DNA from: Channallabes apus
Taxonomy: Eukaryota; Chordata; Actinopteri; Siluriformes; Clariidae
Direction of reading: 5' to 3'
Length of the DNA: 64,000 nt
NCBI GenBank assembly: GCA_030522415.1
Contig: CM060124.1
Coordinates: 26,409,454 to 26,473,453, forward strand
The translations under genes and the position numbers were made by a program. Positions 22,310-33,809 of this stretch are shown piece by piece. Numbering within the stretch: position 1 is the stretch's first letter; the number at the start of each line of letters is the position of its first letter. Below the pieces are notes generated by a model that was not told the origin of the DNA, did not search any database, and saw nothing but the letters and a program-made list of their open reading frames with translations.

Positions 22310-22662
22310 TTTCTTCTATACTACTTAACCTGTACAGGGTCACAGGAAGCCTGGAGCCTATTCCAAGAAACTTCAGGCACATAACAGGGTACATATTGAG
22401 CAGGATGCCAATCTAATGCAGGGCACACATGCACACAGCACGCATGCACATGCTCATTCACACACCATGTGCAATTTGAGAACACCAGTAACATTATTCT
22501 ACATGTCTTTGGACTGTGGGAGAAAACCGGAGTACCTGGAGGAATTAAGCACAAGGGAGAGGACGTGCAAATTCCACACACACAGATCTGAGGTGGAAAT
22601 CGAACCCTTTGACTCTGAAAGTGTGAGGCGACAGTGCTAACCACTATGCCACCGTGCCACCA
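22310..22662 (-). repeat. tRNA-derived SINE (minus strand)
   Basis: On the minus strand the head reads GGTGGCACGGTGGCATAGTGG, GTTAGCACTGTCGCC, then a degenerate B box GGTTCGATTTCC. The body contains CATGTCTTTGGACTGTGGGA on the plus strand. It is the same family as 27,800-28,156 and 47,040-47,310. This copy has the fullest head. Confidence 0.8.
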
Positions 22663-24504
22663 CTGTACTGTATGTACTGTACCTAGGACACTAAATCCCC
22701 AGAGCTAAACGATGGTATTAGATGGCATTAAGTTATTTATTTTACCATGGCATGCATTAAGTGTACTAGTGTTAAAACTGAACTAATTAAAAAGCATTAC
22801 ATGAAATCATCATTATCTTTTTTCCCTAATACTAGCTGTTGAAAACTGTGCCTTAGCTCCTTTCTATTTATTCTAATAGATGTGTTCTTAAGGGCAACAG
22901 CTAATGTCGTTGTCTAAAAGAAGCAGATTAATAAGAAATAAAATCTCTTTGTCTTCCCTTTCTGATATAATCTGCATCCATCCTAGAATCCTTTGGGGTT
23001 TTAAGTTTTTAGGAGTAAAGGTTTTGATGTCAGCATCACTTATCTTATTCTTTGTAATTAACTGTAGCAGCTTGTCTTTGCTTGGTCTGAGCCTGTCTAG
23101 TGATATGTGTTTTCCTTTTTTTTTTCATAACGTATGTGCTAATAATGAATGTTTGTTGTGTGTAGCCTTGCGATGTATCAGTTAGCCGCCTCTTCACCCA
23201 GCGCTAATCTGATGTTCCTCCTCCGAAAAAAAAACAGTGTCCAGGTGATCATGTAATGTTTATCAGAATCAAGTTTGTTTCCCCACAGATGTAGTGGCAT
23301 GCTAAAGAAACCCGAGATCTGGTGATGCTCATGGGTGACCACGCATTCATCACACAACAGACGTTTACACGGATCTCCATCATCAGTGAACTGCAACATG
23401 ATCTGGTTTTCTTTCTCTCATTTCTCGCCCCCTAGAGGCCCAACACTGTGCTGCATCCTGTAGATGAAAAATCCACAGTATACTGACAGCTAAGGGCAGA
23501 CATGGGTCGATGTGGAAGCGTTAAAAATAAAAGCAGGCCCTTGTCTTTCACAGCATACCCATAATTCATAGCAGACGCAGTGTTGTTTACATGCCAGAGG
23601 CAGGAAACACTCCATGATGAATCTGTGCCACCGTTCATTAGCATAACAATCAGCCCTTTTTTTCCGAAATCCCCCCGCTCCGCCCGCCACACACTGAGAG
23701 ATCATTTAGCACAGGAAGTCCTTCAGCTCTAAGAGAACCCAACAGTGCAATTCATCACACAGGAGAACCTGCGTGATGCAAAGTTCCCTATTTCAGTCAA
23801 CTCGTTTATTTATTCACACCAAATTCAGGGCAAACGAAAAGCCAAAATTAGAGGATATAAGCAGTAACCATTTCATTTCTTGTGCAAAGGAAGAATGAAA
23901 GACTGACCCACTTTTAATTTCGCCACCCACTGATACATCAAAAATATACACACATACCTGTATATAATTCACACCCACACAGAGGCTCTCTCTTTCAGCA
24001 GAGTGGGAACTCCCACACTGTGAGCATTCAGCTGAAAATGGTGTGTTAACTCCTTCTCTGCCCTCACCAGTTTCATGGTGTGTGTTTTTTTTTTTTAATC
24101 CGGCGGCTGGTTCCTGTTGCCATTATCACAGGCGACAAGGCTAGCACAAAGAGGTAATATTATTGCTTGTCTCATCACTCATCATGCAAAAAATGAGGTA
24201 ATTAGCATTTCAACAGAGTTTGTACTGTATGTCATTCTTTGTGAATAAAGGACTTCATAAAGATTACCGTATGGTGAATGACTGATTTCTATGCTTCAGT
24301 ACCTGGTCCTGTGGATGAGCCTGAGGTCTGGTTTCTCGGCAAAATCAGGATGAAACAGCTGTTGTAATTTATCATTTTCAGTTAATTTAACAAGTGAGTG
24401 TTTGAACTTTACCTCCGGTGTTTAGCAGAAAGAAAACTTTATGTTCTCTGTGTGGAGCCTGTGGACAGACGCTCCTCTTACACCTCACCTCACCTGTCTT
24501 GCTG

Positions 24505-24505
<1 letters not shown>
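22663..24505. other. Mostly unique non-coding sequence
   Basis: The stretch 23,170-23,780 is somewhat more GC-rich, but no exon with domain or splice signals was recognised. A short poly-T lies at about 24,086. Confidence 0.4.

Positions 24506-24569
<64 letters not shown>
24506..24569. repeat. (TG)n microsatellite
   Basis: About 32 uninterrupted TG units. The ORFs reading C-V or H-T repeats here are artefacts. Confidence 0.97.
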
Positions 24570-24572
<3 letters not shown>

Positions 24573-25094
24573 GGTTGGCTGCTTCCAGTCAGAAGGTTTC
24601 GGCAATGAGCCGGTTACCATGGCAACGAGCAGGACCTCCAGAGTCCCTTCCCAGCCCGTGATGGGTTATAGAATCACAAGAGAGACATATAGGCACAGAG
24701 ATGTAGAGAGAGAGGGGGGTGTCATTAGAGAGATCCAGAAAGAGAGACATAGAAAAGACAGTACAGATCAGATGTAGATACAGAGAGATACTTATAATAA
24801 AAAGGAGACAAGGCAAACAGGTAAAGGATTTGAGTGACCTAATCAAACCTGTCGTTTTTGAACACACAGAAAAGAGAAAATGTTAAATAAAATGAGAATT
24901 GAGTTAGTCTGTGATTGAATGCTGGCTATACCTCTGACCCAGGTCTCATACTTCATGACACTGCTGTTTAGTCCTGCTGTATACACACCAAAAGAGGGTC
25001 TACTGTACAGTGGACCCTGTCCATCCTGCCACAAACAAGCTCAACCAATCAGGAGAAAACCAGCATAATTGTGTTCCAGACCAAACAAGTAAAA

Positions 25095-25935
25095 CTACTC
25101 ATCCAAAGAAACACAAATGTCGGAACAAACACAACCACCTGCACAAACACCCATCCAAACACTCACTCAAATACAAACACCTGAACAAACAGCCACAAAA
25201 TCACTTAAACAAACACAAACATCCACATAAACACAATCACTTGCACAAACACCCATCCAAACACTCACTCAAATACGAACATCTGTACAAACACTCTCCC
25301 AAACATAAACACAATCATCTGCACAAACACCCATACAGTAGCTCACTCAAATACAAACATCTGTAGACTCACCCAAACACACTCAAATACAAACAAGTGA
25401 ACAAACACTCACCCAATCACTCACTCATACACAAACACACTTACCCAAACAGGAACACTCTCTCAGACATAAACACTCACCAAAAGACTCACTCGAACAC
25501 AGTCACCTGCACACACATGCACCCAAACACTCATTCGAACACAAACAACTGGACAAACACTCACTCAATCACTCATACAAACACGCTCACCCAAACTGGT
25601 ACACACCTAAACAAACACTCACTCAAACACAATCACTTGCACAAACATCCAGCCGCTCACTCATTTAAACACAGTGCTCACCTGAATGCTCTCTCAAAAA
25701 CAAACATCTGCCCTAAACCACACCCAATCACGCACTCACACACAAACACACTCACCCAAACAGGAACGCTCGCCCAAACGCACTCACCCACTCACCAAAC
25801 CAAAGATGCAAACACTTACTCAAATACACACACCTGCACAAACATCTACCTAAACATTCACTCAAACACCAACAGTCACCCAAACACTCACCTACACTCA
25901 CTCGAACAGAAACATCTCCCCAAAAATGCAAACAA
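25095..25935 (+). repeat. Degenerate minisatellite of ACAAACAC/ACTCACTC words
   Basis: More than 800 bp built from CACAAACACCCATCC, AACACTCACTCAAATAC, ACAAACAC and CACTCACCC words in loosely repeating order. Local exact repeats of 20 bp or more occur (for example near 25,140 and 25,240). Because many units are multiples of three or six and lack T-initial stops, two His/Asn/Lys/Thr-rich frames stay open (25,010-25,366; 25,397-25,984). I regard them as by-products. Confidence 0.85.
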
Positions 25936-26101
25936 ACATAAAACATTCTTACCCAAAGAATTACTGGAAAATCACAGGGATTGAACATGTATTTGAAGCC
26001 AGTTTACTGGACAGAGGAAAAATGAAATAAAATCCCAACCCAAAGTAATATGGTAGTGTGTTCTACCATGATACATACTTTGGTACAACAGTTAATTTTC
26101 T

Positions 26102-26572
26102 CTTATTTATTTATTTTTTATTATTTTTTGTTTTTTTTCTTCCCAATTTTCTCCCCAGTTTAGTCATGGCCAATTCCTCCCTGTCACTAGGGGGCCCCCA
26201 CATTAAAGCTACCACTACCACTCAGTTGGGAGGGCGAAGACTATCACATGTTTCCTCCGAACCGCGTGACGTCACCGACAGGCATCTTTTCGAACTGTTT
26301 GCTCACGTACCATTAGGGGCGGAGTAACACACTCGGAGGAAAGCGCTAGCCGCTCCTTACGCGTGTGCGAGCTCACAGACGCCCCTGATTGGCTGTAGAG
26401 CCGTGATTAATGTGGGAGCGCAAGTACGTCTCATCCCTCCCCCCTGAGAGAGCTCGGCCAATCGTCTCTCTCTGTGCCTCCAGCTGTGAGAGGAAAACAG
26501 CATCACCCGGGATTCGAATCAGCATTCTCCCGATGATAGGGCGAGCACTTTACCACTGCACTACTCGGAGGC
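26102..26572 (-). repeat. tRNA-derived SINE (minus strand) with 18-bp duplication
   Basis: The minus-strand head reads CTCCGAGTAGTGCAGTGGTA, AAGTGCTCGCCC, and the B box GATTCGAATCCCG. Its tail (plus-strand left end) is TTATTTATTTATTTTTTATT. It is flanked by TACAACAGTTAATTTTCT (26,084-26,101) and TACAACAATTCATTTTCT (26,573-26,590), an 18-bp duplication with two mismatches. The body is GC-rich and about 350 bp long, which is large for a SINE. It sits in the TACCATGG-word repeat. Confidence 0.85.
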
Positions 26573-26590
26573 TACAACAATTCATTTTCT

Positions 26591-27399
26591 ATAGTACTGT
26601 ATGTTACATGAGTACATGGTCTACTAAGTATCACGTAACAGGATACTGTCAAAAATGTTCAACAAGTCTATACAATTGTGTGTATGAACATAATTCAAAT
26701 ACAATAGAGTACTGTATGTTAATACAGTACAGTTCTGCCTGTGCTATACCGTACCTGTAGTATATGAACTAACATATCTAATATGATACATATTTACTAT
26801 GGATGCGGTCATATTATTCCACTAGTTTTGACGCGTATCTTTGGTTTGCTTTTTTACTCACACGAAAAACTGAAGTCCGATGATCTCTTTGTCTCTTGTA
26901 TTTTATTTTTCAGCATCAAAGAATCAACACTTCATACAGTCATCATGAGTAAATCCACTGTGGTTACAGACACCAGTTGCTGTATCAAAACGCTTCAAGA
27001 TTTTCTTACGCATATAACAACACATTTGTTGTATATATCTGATTACGGTTAGCTTACGGTTTCTTACTTTTACAACAACCTATTTGCTGTATCTTACTAA
27101 GATCTTGGATTACGGTCAAAAGCTTGTGTTCCTGTAGACTTCCACATCTAAACTGAACTTTCTATCATACAATAGTCATACAAATGCATGTAATAGTGGA
27201 ATGACATCACAGACCAACTTACGATTGTCAAAATGGATGCTTAACTACCAAATTCAAAGCTTATGGCTTATGTAATAAACTTAATGCTTAATGCTTAACC
27301 AATGCATAGAATGAATTAAAATAAATTAAATAAAACAAATAAACACAACAAATTCATAACAAATATGATATTGCTCTTACATTTACAAACATACTATAT
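26591..27399. other. Non-coding stretch
   Basis: Palindromic GTACTGTA-type words continue to about 26,770, then AT-rich sequence without recognised features. Confidence 0.4.
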
Positions 27400-27610
27400 T
27401 AGATACTTGCTGAACTCTAGTAGCCACTATGGTACCAAATAAGTACCATGGTATTAACAAAATCTGTTAGCACCCACCATGGTGTCCACTTAAGTGCCAT
27501 ACTATGAACCGTGTACTCTGTAAAGTCCTATAGTGCCTATCTTGATAATGTCTGAAGTACTACAGTTCTATGGTCTATTATGGCATTTATTATATTGTAA
27601 CATAGTAAAA
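27400..27610. repeat. Palindromic-word repeat, second block
   Basis: ACTATGGTACC, GTACCATGGTA, CACCATGGTG and similar words, as at 2,816-3,700. Confidence 0.5.
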
Positions 27611-27799
27611 TTTCTTATAGGAAGAACATATAGAGAAGTAAATAGACATCCATTTAGATAAAGTAAACACAAAATCTTTCCAAAAAACGAAGTAGGTGAT
27701 CACAGTTTACACACTTACACATATAAGCCTGAAGGAGAAAAACTCAATGAACAATCCAACTAAGAACAAATTGAAACAGGTGCATTTGTTGTGGTAGTT

Positions 27800-28156
27800 C
27801 ATTCATTCATCTTCTATACCGCTTTATCCTTCTATTCAGGGTCGCGGGGGACCTGGAGCCTATCCCAGGAGACTTCGGGCACTAGGCGGGGTACACCCTG
27901 GACAGGGTGCCAATCCATCGCAGTTCACACACACACACACACACACACTCACACACCCAATCACACACTACGGTCAATTTGGGAACACCAATTAGCCTAA
28001 CCTGCATGTCTTTGGACTGTGGGAGGAAACCGGAGTACCCGGAGGAAACCCACCAAGCACGGGGAGAACATGCAAACTCCATGCACACAGAGACGGGAAT
28101 CGAGCCTGGCCGGGGAATCGAACCCAGACCCTGGAGGTGCAAGGCGACAGTGCTAA
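27800..28156 (-). repeat. tRNA-derived SINE (minus strand) with perfect 13-bp duplication
   Basis: TGTTGTGGTAGTT flanks it exactly (27,787-27,799 and 28,157-28,169). The plus-strand left end is the tail (CATTCATTCAT). The right end is a 5'-truncated tRNA head, minus strand TTAGCACTGTCGCCTTGC then GGGTTCGATTCC. The body holds CATGTCTTTGGACTGTGGGA and a (CA)13-type run at about 27,927. The duplication shows target-primed retroposition. Confidence 0.9.
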
Positions 28157-28246
28157 TGTTGTGGTAGTTATTAATTTAAAAGTTATAAAATTAATTCATT
28201 GTAATCAGGTGATAATAGGTCCATACTGTAATTCCAAAAATTTTCA

Positions 28247-28249
<3 letters not shown>

Positions 28250-28311
<62 letters not shown>
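28250..28311. repeat. (AT)n microsatellite
   Basis: About 31 uninterrupted AT units. Confidence 0.97.
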
Positions 28312-28315
<4 letters not shown>

Positions 28316-28379
28316 CATTATTTGCTTTGTTCCTTGTTGTTACAAGTTGTCTATTTTTGTTTATAAGAGAGATGAATGT

Positions 28380-28628
28380 AGTAAAAAAGATTTATACAGA
28401 GAGAAAGACAGACACTGAAAAATATAGATACAGAGGAAGGCAAAGACAGAGAGTGACAAATAGTCACTAAAGGACGGACATAAAACAGAGAAAGATAGAC
28501 ACATAAAAGCGACAGATACAAAAAGACAAATACAGAAAGAGACTGAAAAAGGGAGAGAGAGAGAGCAGGGGAGAGAGGCACCAGGCAGGAGAGCTTGAGA
28601 GAGAGACACACAGACAGACAAATACAGG

Positions 28629-28665
<37 letters not shown>

Positions 28666-28735
28666 TAGGTAAGAGAACATGAGACAGCAACAGTAAAGTT
28701 AGGATAGACATATTGAGACAGAGAGATGAATGAAT
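28380..28735. repeat. GA-rich low-complexity tract with (GA)n
   Basis: AGACAGA/GAGAGA-rich sequence with a (GA)n run at about 28,632-28,661. The Ser/Leu-rich minus-strand ORFs come from the repeat. Confidence 0.85.
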
Positions 28736-28964
28736 AAAAAGACAAAGAATATTAAACAGACGAAGAGCTTCTATACAAACCTTTAATGAGAATGAGGTTT
28801 AGTCATGCACCATATGCCCCACCCCCAGGCCCACCCCTGTCAGCACTGTAGTGATCCTTGTGCAATTTTTATGAGAATGCCTTAACGTTCATACAGACAC
28901 CACAACAACAGATAAATAATTTACACCACAGCTCGTTGGTGATGCAGGCTATTCTCCATCTCCT

Positions 28965-29009
<45 letters not shown>

Positions 29010-29388
29010 CTCCTTACCCCCAGGACTTCTGGTGGGGAAAAAAAGTACATGAAAAAATATATGAGCACACTGCTCAGCTCAGGGCTCTTTACCCACAGAG
29101 CGCGTCCACTCGCTTGTTTTTGTTTTGTTGCAGAAGTGTCATTAGTGCACAAGCTGAAGGCGACACCCCGAGTGTGCAATCAGACACAGCCCGGCTTAAT
29201 GCACACAATGATCAAAGACATGCACAGGAAAACACGCAGCGCCATTACAAATATACTGAGATAATGACAGCGGACATACAGACAATTTAAATCAACAGTT
29301 TCGGAAAATGCAGGAGGTTTTCCCGCATTTCTTTTGTCTGCATTTATTCATTTTTTTTTCTCTCCTTTACACCACTGTGATTTATGTA
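28736..29388. other. Non-coding stretch with (CA)n
   Basis: A (CA)n run lies at 28,966-29,004. The rest (28,740-29,300) shows no domain-bearing ORF. Confidence 0.5.
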
Positions 29389-29860
29389 CAGTGCATCTTT
29401 AAAAAATGTGAAAAAGTTCAAGCATAATTTTAGTTAAAAGCAAAACTCATTACATTCTAGCTTCATTACACATGAAGTAAAACATTTCAAGTTTTTTTTT
29501 TTTTAATTTTCGATGATTATGGCTTATAGTTTATAGAAAAAACAGTAATTCAAAGTATAAAAAAAATTTCAATCAAAAATTATTTACATTACAGAGAAAA
29601 ACTATTTACTGTACCTTTATTTAATAATTGGTCAGGGGCTCTTTAGCATGAATTATTGCATAATTACAATTTTTGATAGCCAGGTTGCTTTAATTACAGC
29701 CTTCAGCTCATCTCCATTGTTCTGTTTGGTGTTTCTCAACTAAATCCTGACAATAGATTCTCTAAAGGGGTTCAGGTCAAGAGAGTTGGCTGCTTAATCA
29801 AGCACAGTAATATCATCGTCTGTTAAACCAGTTAGTGATAGTTTTGGCACTGTATGTTAA

Positions 29861-30590
29861 AGTGCCCCTATTATGCCATTTTAAAGGTTGCTGATATTGC
29901 TTCATGAGTCTCTTAAAACAGGTTTACATGTATGCAAGGTCAAAAGACACTTTAGTTTTCTCCAAAAATAGATTTAATTTGACCCCATTTCTAAATGATT
30001 CGTAAATGGCTCGTGTGAAGCAGTTCAAAGATTCAGTCTGTCTAAACCCTTCCTTTCCGTGAGCCCTCACTCCTGTGATTGGTCAGATGGCACGGTCCTT
30101 TATGATTGGTCTACCGCTACAGCGTGTGTCGGAAAACAAAACACCCATTACCATAACTGAACAACAGCTCTGGAGACCCGTCAATACATAGAAAATATGG
30201 CCCCGATTTTACCCTATCAATACGAGCCGGAGTCTGATGATGAAACGGTTGAAGTGGCACATCGACTCGTAAGCATGACTGGAGCCGGACGTTTCTCGGT
30301 GGTATGTGTCATATACAAGAGTTTACAAGAGTGTGGTAATGTTAATTGTAAGATGGCAGTCAAGCTGTTCGCGACGTAGAACGTGGGCGGACATTATGCA
30401 AATATGTTATTTAGTGACGTTGATCCGTAATAGAAAAAGATTCGAATTGCTAATGACTTGTTTAGGCGAATGTGAGCCGACTCTTTTTTTAATAGACAAA
30501 AACTTAATTCATCGTGCACTGTCAGCGTCACAACTTTGCAGATAGTTTATGTTCACTTACAGCTACATGACACACTGTCTAAAAGGCACT
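29861..30590 (+). mobile_element. TTAA-flanked DNA transposon remnant (Kolobok-type?)
   Basis: AGTGCC at the left and GGCACT at the right are each bordered by TTAA (29,857-29,860; 30,591-30,594). TTAA duplications occur in piggyBac and Kolobok elements. The interior holds CCAAT/GC-type promoter words (GATTGGT) at about 30,080-30,110 and the start of an ORF at 30,197. It is 730 bp, clearly deleted, and lies inside a Tc1 relic. Confidence 0.65.
30197..30379 (+). pseudogene. N-terminal fragment of transposon-encoded protein
   Basis: 60 codons beginning MAPILPYQYEPESDDETVEV. Acidic N-termini of the form PYxxEPESD are typical, in my experience, of fish transposon-encoded proteins that go on to a Cys-rich P2X7-like domain. 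That domain is absent here. The truncated frame ends at 30,377. Probably non-functional; the family assignment is tentative. Confidence 0.45.
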
Positions 30591-31062
30591 TTAAGGCTTG
30601 CTGGTTAAGGAAATTTGGTATCTTCATAAAGTTTGTTTGCAGACGAAAAAATGTTAAGTTTTAAAGATTTAGTAAATGTCCTGGGAAATGGACACAATGG
30701 ATCAATAACAGCAGGTCACATGGCACACCAAAATCATCACTGACTGTGTAAATGGACTTGGACTCTGTGCTTATTCTTCCTCCAGACTCCACAGACCTTC
30801 GATCCACAGCTCCAGGTGAAATGCAAAAATCACTTTCATCTGAAAAGATGATTTTGGACCACTGAATGGCAAAGTTCTTTTTCTCCTTAGACTACTGTAG
30901 GTAAGATACTTCTGATGTTGTCTCTGGTTCAAGAGTGGCTTGATACTAGTTATGCAATAGTTGTAGCCCATTAACTGAAGACATCTGTGTGGTGGCTCGT
31001 GATGAACTGACTTCAGCCACACTCTACTCCTTGTGAAGCTCTCCTTAGGCCTTGAATTGAAA

Positions 31063-31619
31063 TGTTTTTACTGAGTTAGCATGTTATTAACATTTTTCTA
31101 TACAGTATATAGGATCGTGATGAGAAAAATGGATTATTGCTTAATGCATAGCATTCCTACTTCGACACACAAGTCACGTTTCTTCCTCAGAGATTGAAAA
31201 AGTCTTGAGAGAAATCTTCTGGCACATTGTACAGGTCGAGAATTTGGAAGCCTCCTTGCACTTTTTTTATTTAAGAGGAGCCATCTGAAAGCACATGAAT
31301 AATCGATCGCCACTCTATTATGTATGGGGGAACTTACAGATTCTGCACCATTCCTCTCACTTTTAATTACACTAACAGTTGATTTATGTCTCATCAAGGA
31401 TCCTAGGTTCTCTTTCGTCACTCTAGTTGAAAGCCTTTTGCAACTCTTGTTTTAGATACAGTTCGTAACCTCCTGATGACCAGCGACCAGGAGAGTGGAG
31501 AGAAACACCACCAAATATGGAGTGACACTAAATAAAAAAACAGCTAGAGGTGGCTGGTGACAGCGTGTGAGGGAACTTCTGGGACATGACAATCCCTTGG
31601 CTACGCTACAGCAGCATCA
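31063..31619. other. Non-coding stretch
   Basis: Begins with a TTAGCATG repeat word. A 95-codon minus-strand ORF (31,134-31,421) has no recognised domain. Confidence 0.4.
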
Positions 31620-31737
31620 AAATTCACTCACTGCCCTCTCGCACCCTGATGTGATTTGAGTCGTTCCCTGTGACTGCGAGGGCGGAAAGGACAGGATCGC
31701 GTCGCTCCATCACACACCACATGATCAGGAGAAGCAA

Positions 31738-31795
<58 letters not shown>

Positions 31796-31862
31796 AACGG
31801 TGACCTTGGCATCATCTGATCCTTCCCTGATGGAGTGTGAGGTCAAGCATTTGATGAGTCCA
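31620..31862 (-). repeat. Inverted duplicate, left arm
   Basis: On the minus strand it aligns over about 230 bp with 41,360-41,590 on the plus strand. Both arms contain ATGCTTGACCTCACACTC, then CATCAGGGAA, GGTCACCG(T/C)TAAACAC, a CA run, GTGTGTGATGGAGCGA, CCTTTCC(G/A)CCCTCGCAG and AACGACTC/AATGACTC. A (TG)27 run (31,739-31,792) occupies the place of a short CA run in the other arm. Type of sequence unknown. Confidence 0.75.
31739..31792. repeat. (TG)n microsatellite
   Basis: 27 uninterrupted TG units inside the left arm of the inverted duplicate. Confidence 0.97.
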
Positions 31863-32499
31863 ATGCCTCGGGTGAGTTCCTTACAGCCTTCCTCCACCTG
31901 TCTAAGTTACTGAGTGACTGTAGAACCTTTTTAAAAATCAAACCCCATGCTAACTCGTTATATCACTGCTAAGACCTCATTACTTTTGGGGATGCTAACA
32001 TTTTGCAAAAGAAAAAAAACTTTAGATTTGGATAAGATTTATCTGTCTAAATTGCCTAGCTAAATTGGAAATGTCATAAAATGCTAGCAAGTTTAAAAAA
32101 AAAAAAAAAAAAGTCTGCATTGTCATAACCTGGAACAACATGTGTCAAATATTTTACTGCAAATTCTATTTATTTATTATTTTTTTTATTTGAATTGTTA
32201 TTACTTATTAAATGTTGTTAAATATGGTTCTTTTATTATATTTTATTATAGTTCTTTTCATTATAACAGACATGCTAATAAAGAAATCACAGCACTTAAA
32301 CCATGCTATTACTCCATCCTAATGCTAATGATTAGGTTTATGCTAGGTTAGGTATGCTTAGTTTTTTTATTTGTTTTGTATTGTTAACTACTTGTATGAC
32401 TCATGGAGAAAATTTTATCAATAACTAAATTAAAAAAATGTAACGCCCAACAAAAAGAATTTTTTTTTTTGTGCTTAAGTAGTGTGTGTTAGTGTGTTA
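31863..32499. other. AT-rich non-coding stretch
   Basis: A poly-A lies at about 32,095-32,112. Nothing else recognised. Confidence 0.4.
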
Positions 32500-32800
32500 G
32501 TGAAGACTGACAGAAACAGTGAGCATGCCTTTGTGTTTCAGTGTTTCCAGAAGGTATTAACAGAAAATGTGCATATGTGAAGTATAATACTAATATTGAT
32601 TTAGCATGCTGTCATTGTTAAGATGCATGTGTACAAGCTTAAACGTCTTAAGTTAGCCATATTTAAGGGTAAATTCATATGTAAGTGCTAAAATATTGAA
32701 TTAGTGTATATTAAAGATTATACATAGATGGACGTGTGTTAGCATAGTAATATTGAGTAATCATGTTTTTGAGATATAGGTGCGTAAGATATTGATAAAA
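32500..32800 (+). repeat. TTAGCATG-word repeat field, left part
   Basis: Diverged copies of a unit such as GTGTGTTAGCATAGTAATAT, then TTGAGTAATCATGTTTTTGA. It continues at 40,202 on the far side of the 7.4-kb element. Confidence 0.55.
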
Positions 32801-33110
32801 TACCCAGATAGCAAGGTGACATTGATTCAATGTTGAAATTTCATCAGAATCATCATTTTGGTTGAGGTTGATTTTTCAATGCTAAATAATGTTGAATCAA
32901 TGTTGATAATTCAATGCTTTTCTGTGTTGAAAAGACAAACATTGAATCAATGTTGATTTTTGGTTGTGGAACCCATCCTCATTCAACAATGTAAGGCAAA
33001 TTAAATTAACTAAGTGCATTTCTATAAAAATGTGTATGCATGTGTGTATGTGTTTAAAACAGGTTAAAAAATTGACTACAAGAGATTTGCCATGGTGCTT
33101 AAAAAAAATA

Positions 33111-33112
<2 letters not shown>

Positions 33113-33160
<48 letters not shown>
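33113..33160. repeat. (TA)n microsatellite
   Basis: About 24 uninterrupted TA units. Confidence 0.97.
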
Positions 33161-33163
<3 letters not shown>

Positions 33164-33515
33164 TTATTGAGGAAAAAAAATAATTTGACGGTAAGTTTTG
33201 TGTATTTACCTTGCTGTCTAGTTTACTCACTTGAGAGCTTAATTCCTGTTTGCCGTTCAAAAGTACTCAATTTTCGGCTCGCATTTAACATCGGAGGGTG
33301 TTTTTACACTGTCGCCACGTCATTATAATACACTCTACAGGCATGAGAATTCAATATGTTGTAGTCTGGAAGTTCCTGCCACTCACGGTGAAAGAATTTT
33401 GGCGATGCGACCTACGGTATTCTGTTGGGAAGCATTTGTTTGAGACCTTAGTTCCTGTTTCCCGTTGTCTGTGTCTGACCCAGAGCAGTGTGCGTGCCCC
33501 ACATGGAAAGAACCT

Positions 33516-33558
33516 ATATGAGGATATATGCGCATATATGAAACCTATATGCAGTATA
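33516..33558 (+). repeat. 43-bp direct repeat, copy 1
   Basis: Identical to 33,767-33,809. It contains the palindromic words ATATATGCGCATATAT. The block between the copies holds the SINE at 33,585-33,766. Related words continue to about 33,910 and at 34,125-34,160. Confidence 0.9.
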
Positions 33559-33584
33559 TATGCGCATATAACCGCACCTATATG

Positions 33585-33766
33585 GGGCCAGGGGTAGCTC
33601 AGTGGTTAAGGCATTGGACTAAGGTTCAAACCCCACAACCACCAAGTTGCCACTGTTGGGCCCTTGAGCAAGGCCCTTAACCCTCAACTGCTCTGATGTA
33701 TAACGAGATAAAAATGTAAGTCGCTCTGGATAAGAGGGTCTGCCAAATGCCTAAATGTAAATGTAA
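33585..33766 (+). repeat. tRNA-derived SINE
   Basis: A box GGGTAGCTCAGTGGTTAAGG, B box GGTTCAAACCCC, body GCCACTGTTGGGCCCTTGAG, and a 3' region TAAGTCGCTCTGGATAAGAG ending in ATGTAAATGTAAAT repeats. All parts of a pol III SINE are present and little decayed. The body shares CCACTGTTGGGCCCTTGAGC with the SINE at 40,605. Confidence 0.88.
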
Positions 33767-33809
33767 ATATGAGGATATATGCGCATATATGAAACCTATA
33801 TGCAGTATA
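33767..33809 (+). repeat. 43-bp direct repeat, copy 2
   Basis: Exact copy of 33,516-33,558, starting immediately after the SINE tail. Confidence 0.9.

Larger units (their letters stand above)
29389..31062 (-). pseudogene. Tc1-like transposon relic (minus strand), interrupted
   Basis: It starts CAGTGCATCTTT after a TA. Minus-strand translation yields Tc1 transposase pieces: before the interruption the DLNP(F)xEN-type region (plus-strand GATTCTCTAAAGGGGTTCAG is its complement), and after it residues such as HRCLQLMGYNY and IKPLLNQRQHQKYL. The segment 29,861-30,590 is a separate TTAA-flanked transposon inserted into it. The N-terminal end stops at about 31,062, where TTAGCATG-type repeat sequence begins. 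Many lesions; dead. Confidence 0.8.

Noticed and set aside
24387..24777. ORFs on both strands across the TG run
   Set aside because: Long runs of Cys-Val or His-Thr come only from the dinucleotide repeat.
25010..25984. Two His/Asn/Lys-rich ORFs as possible metal-binding proteins
   Set aside because: They consist entirely of minisatellite units and have no start context, promoter or non-repetitive domain.
32159..32351. Small AT-rich ORF
   Set aside because: Composition is that of the surrounding AT-rich DNA, with no motif.
33585..33660. A functional tRNA gene at the SINE head
   Set aside because: A and B boxes are present but no full cloverleaf; it continues into a standard SINE body and tail.
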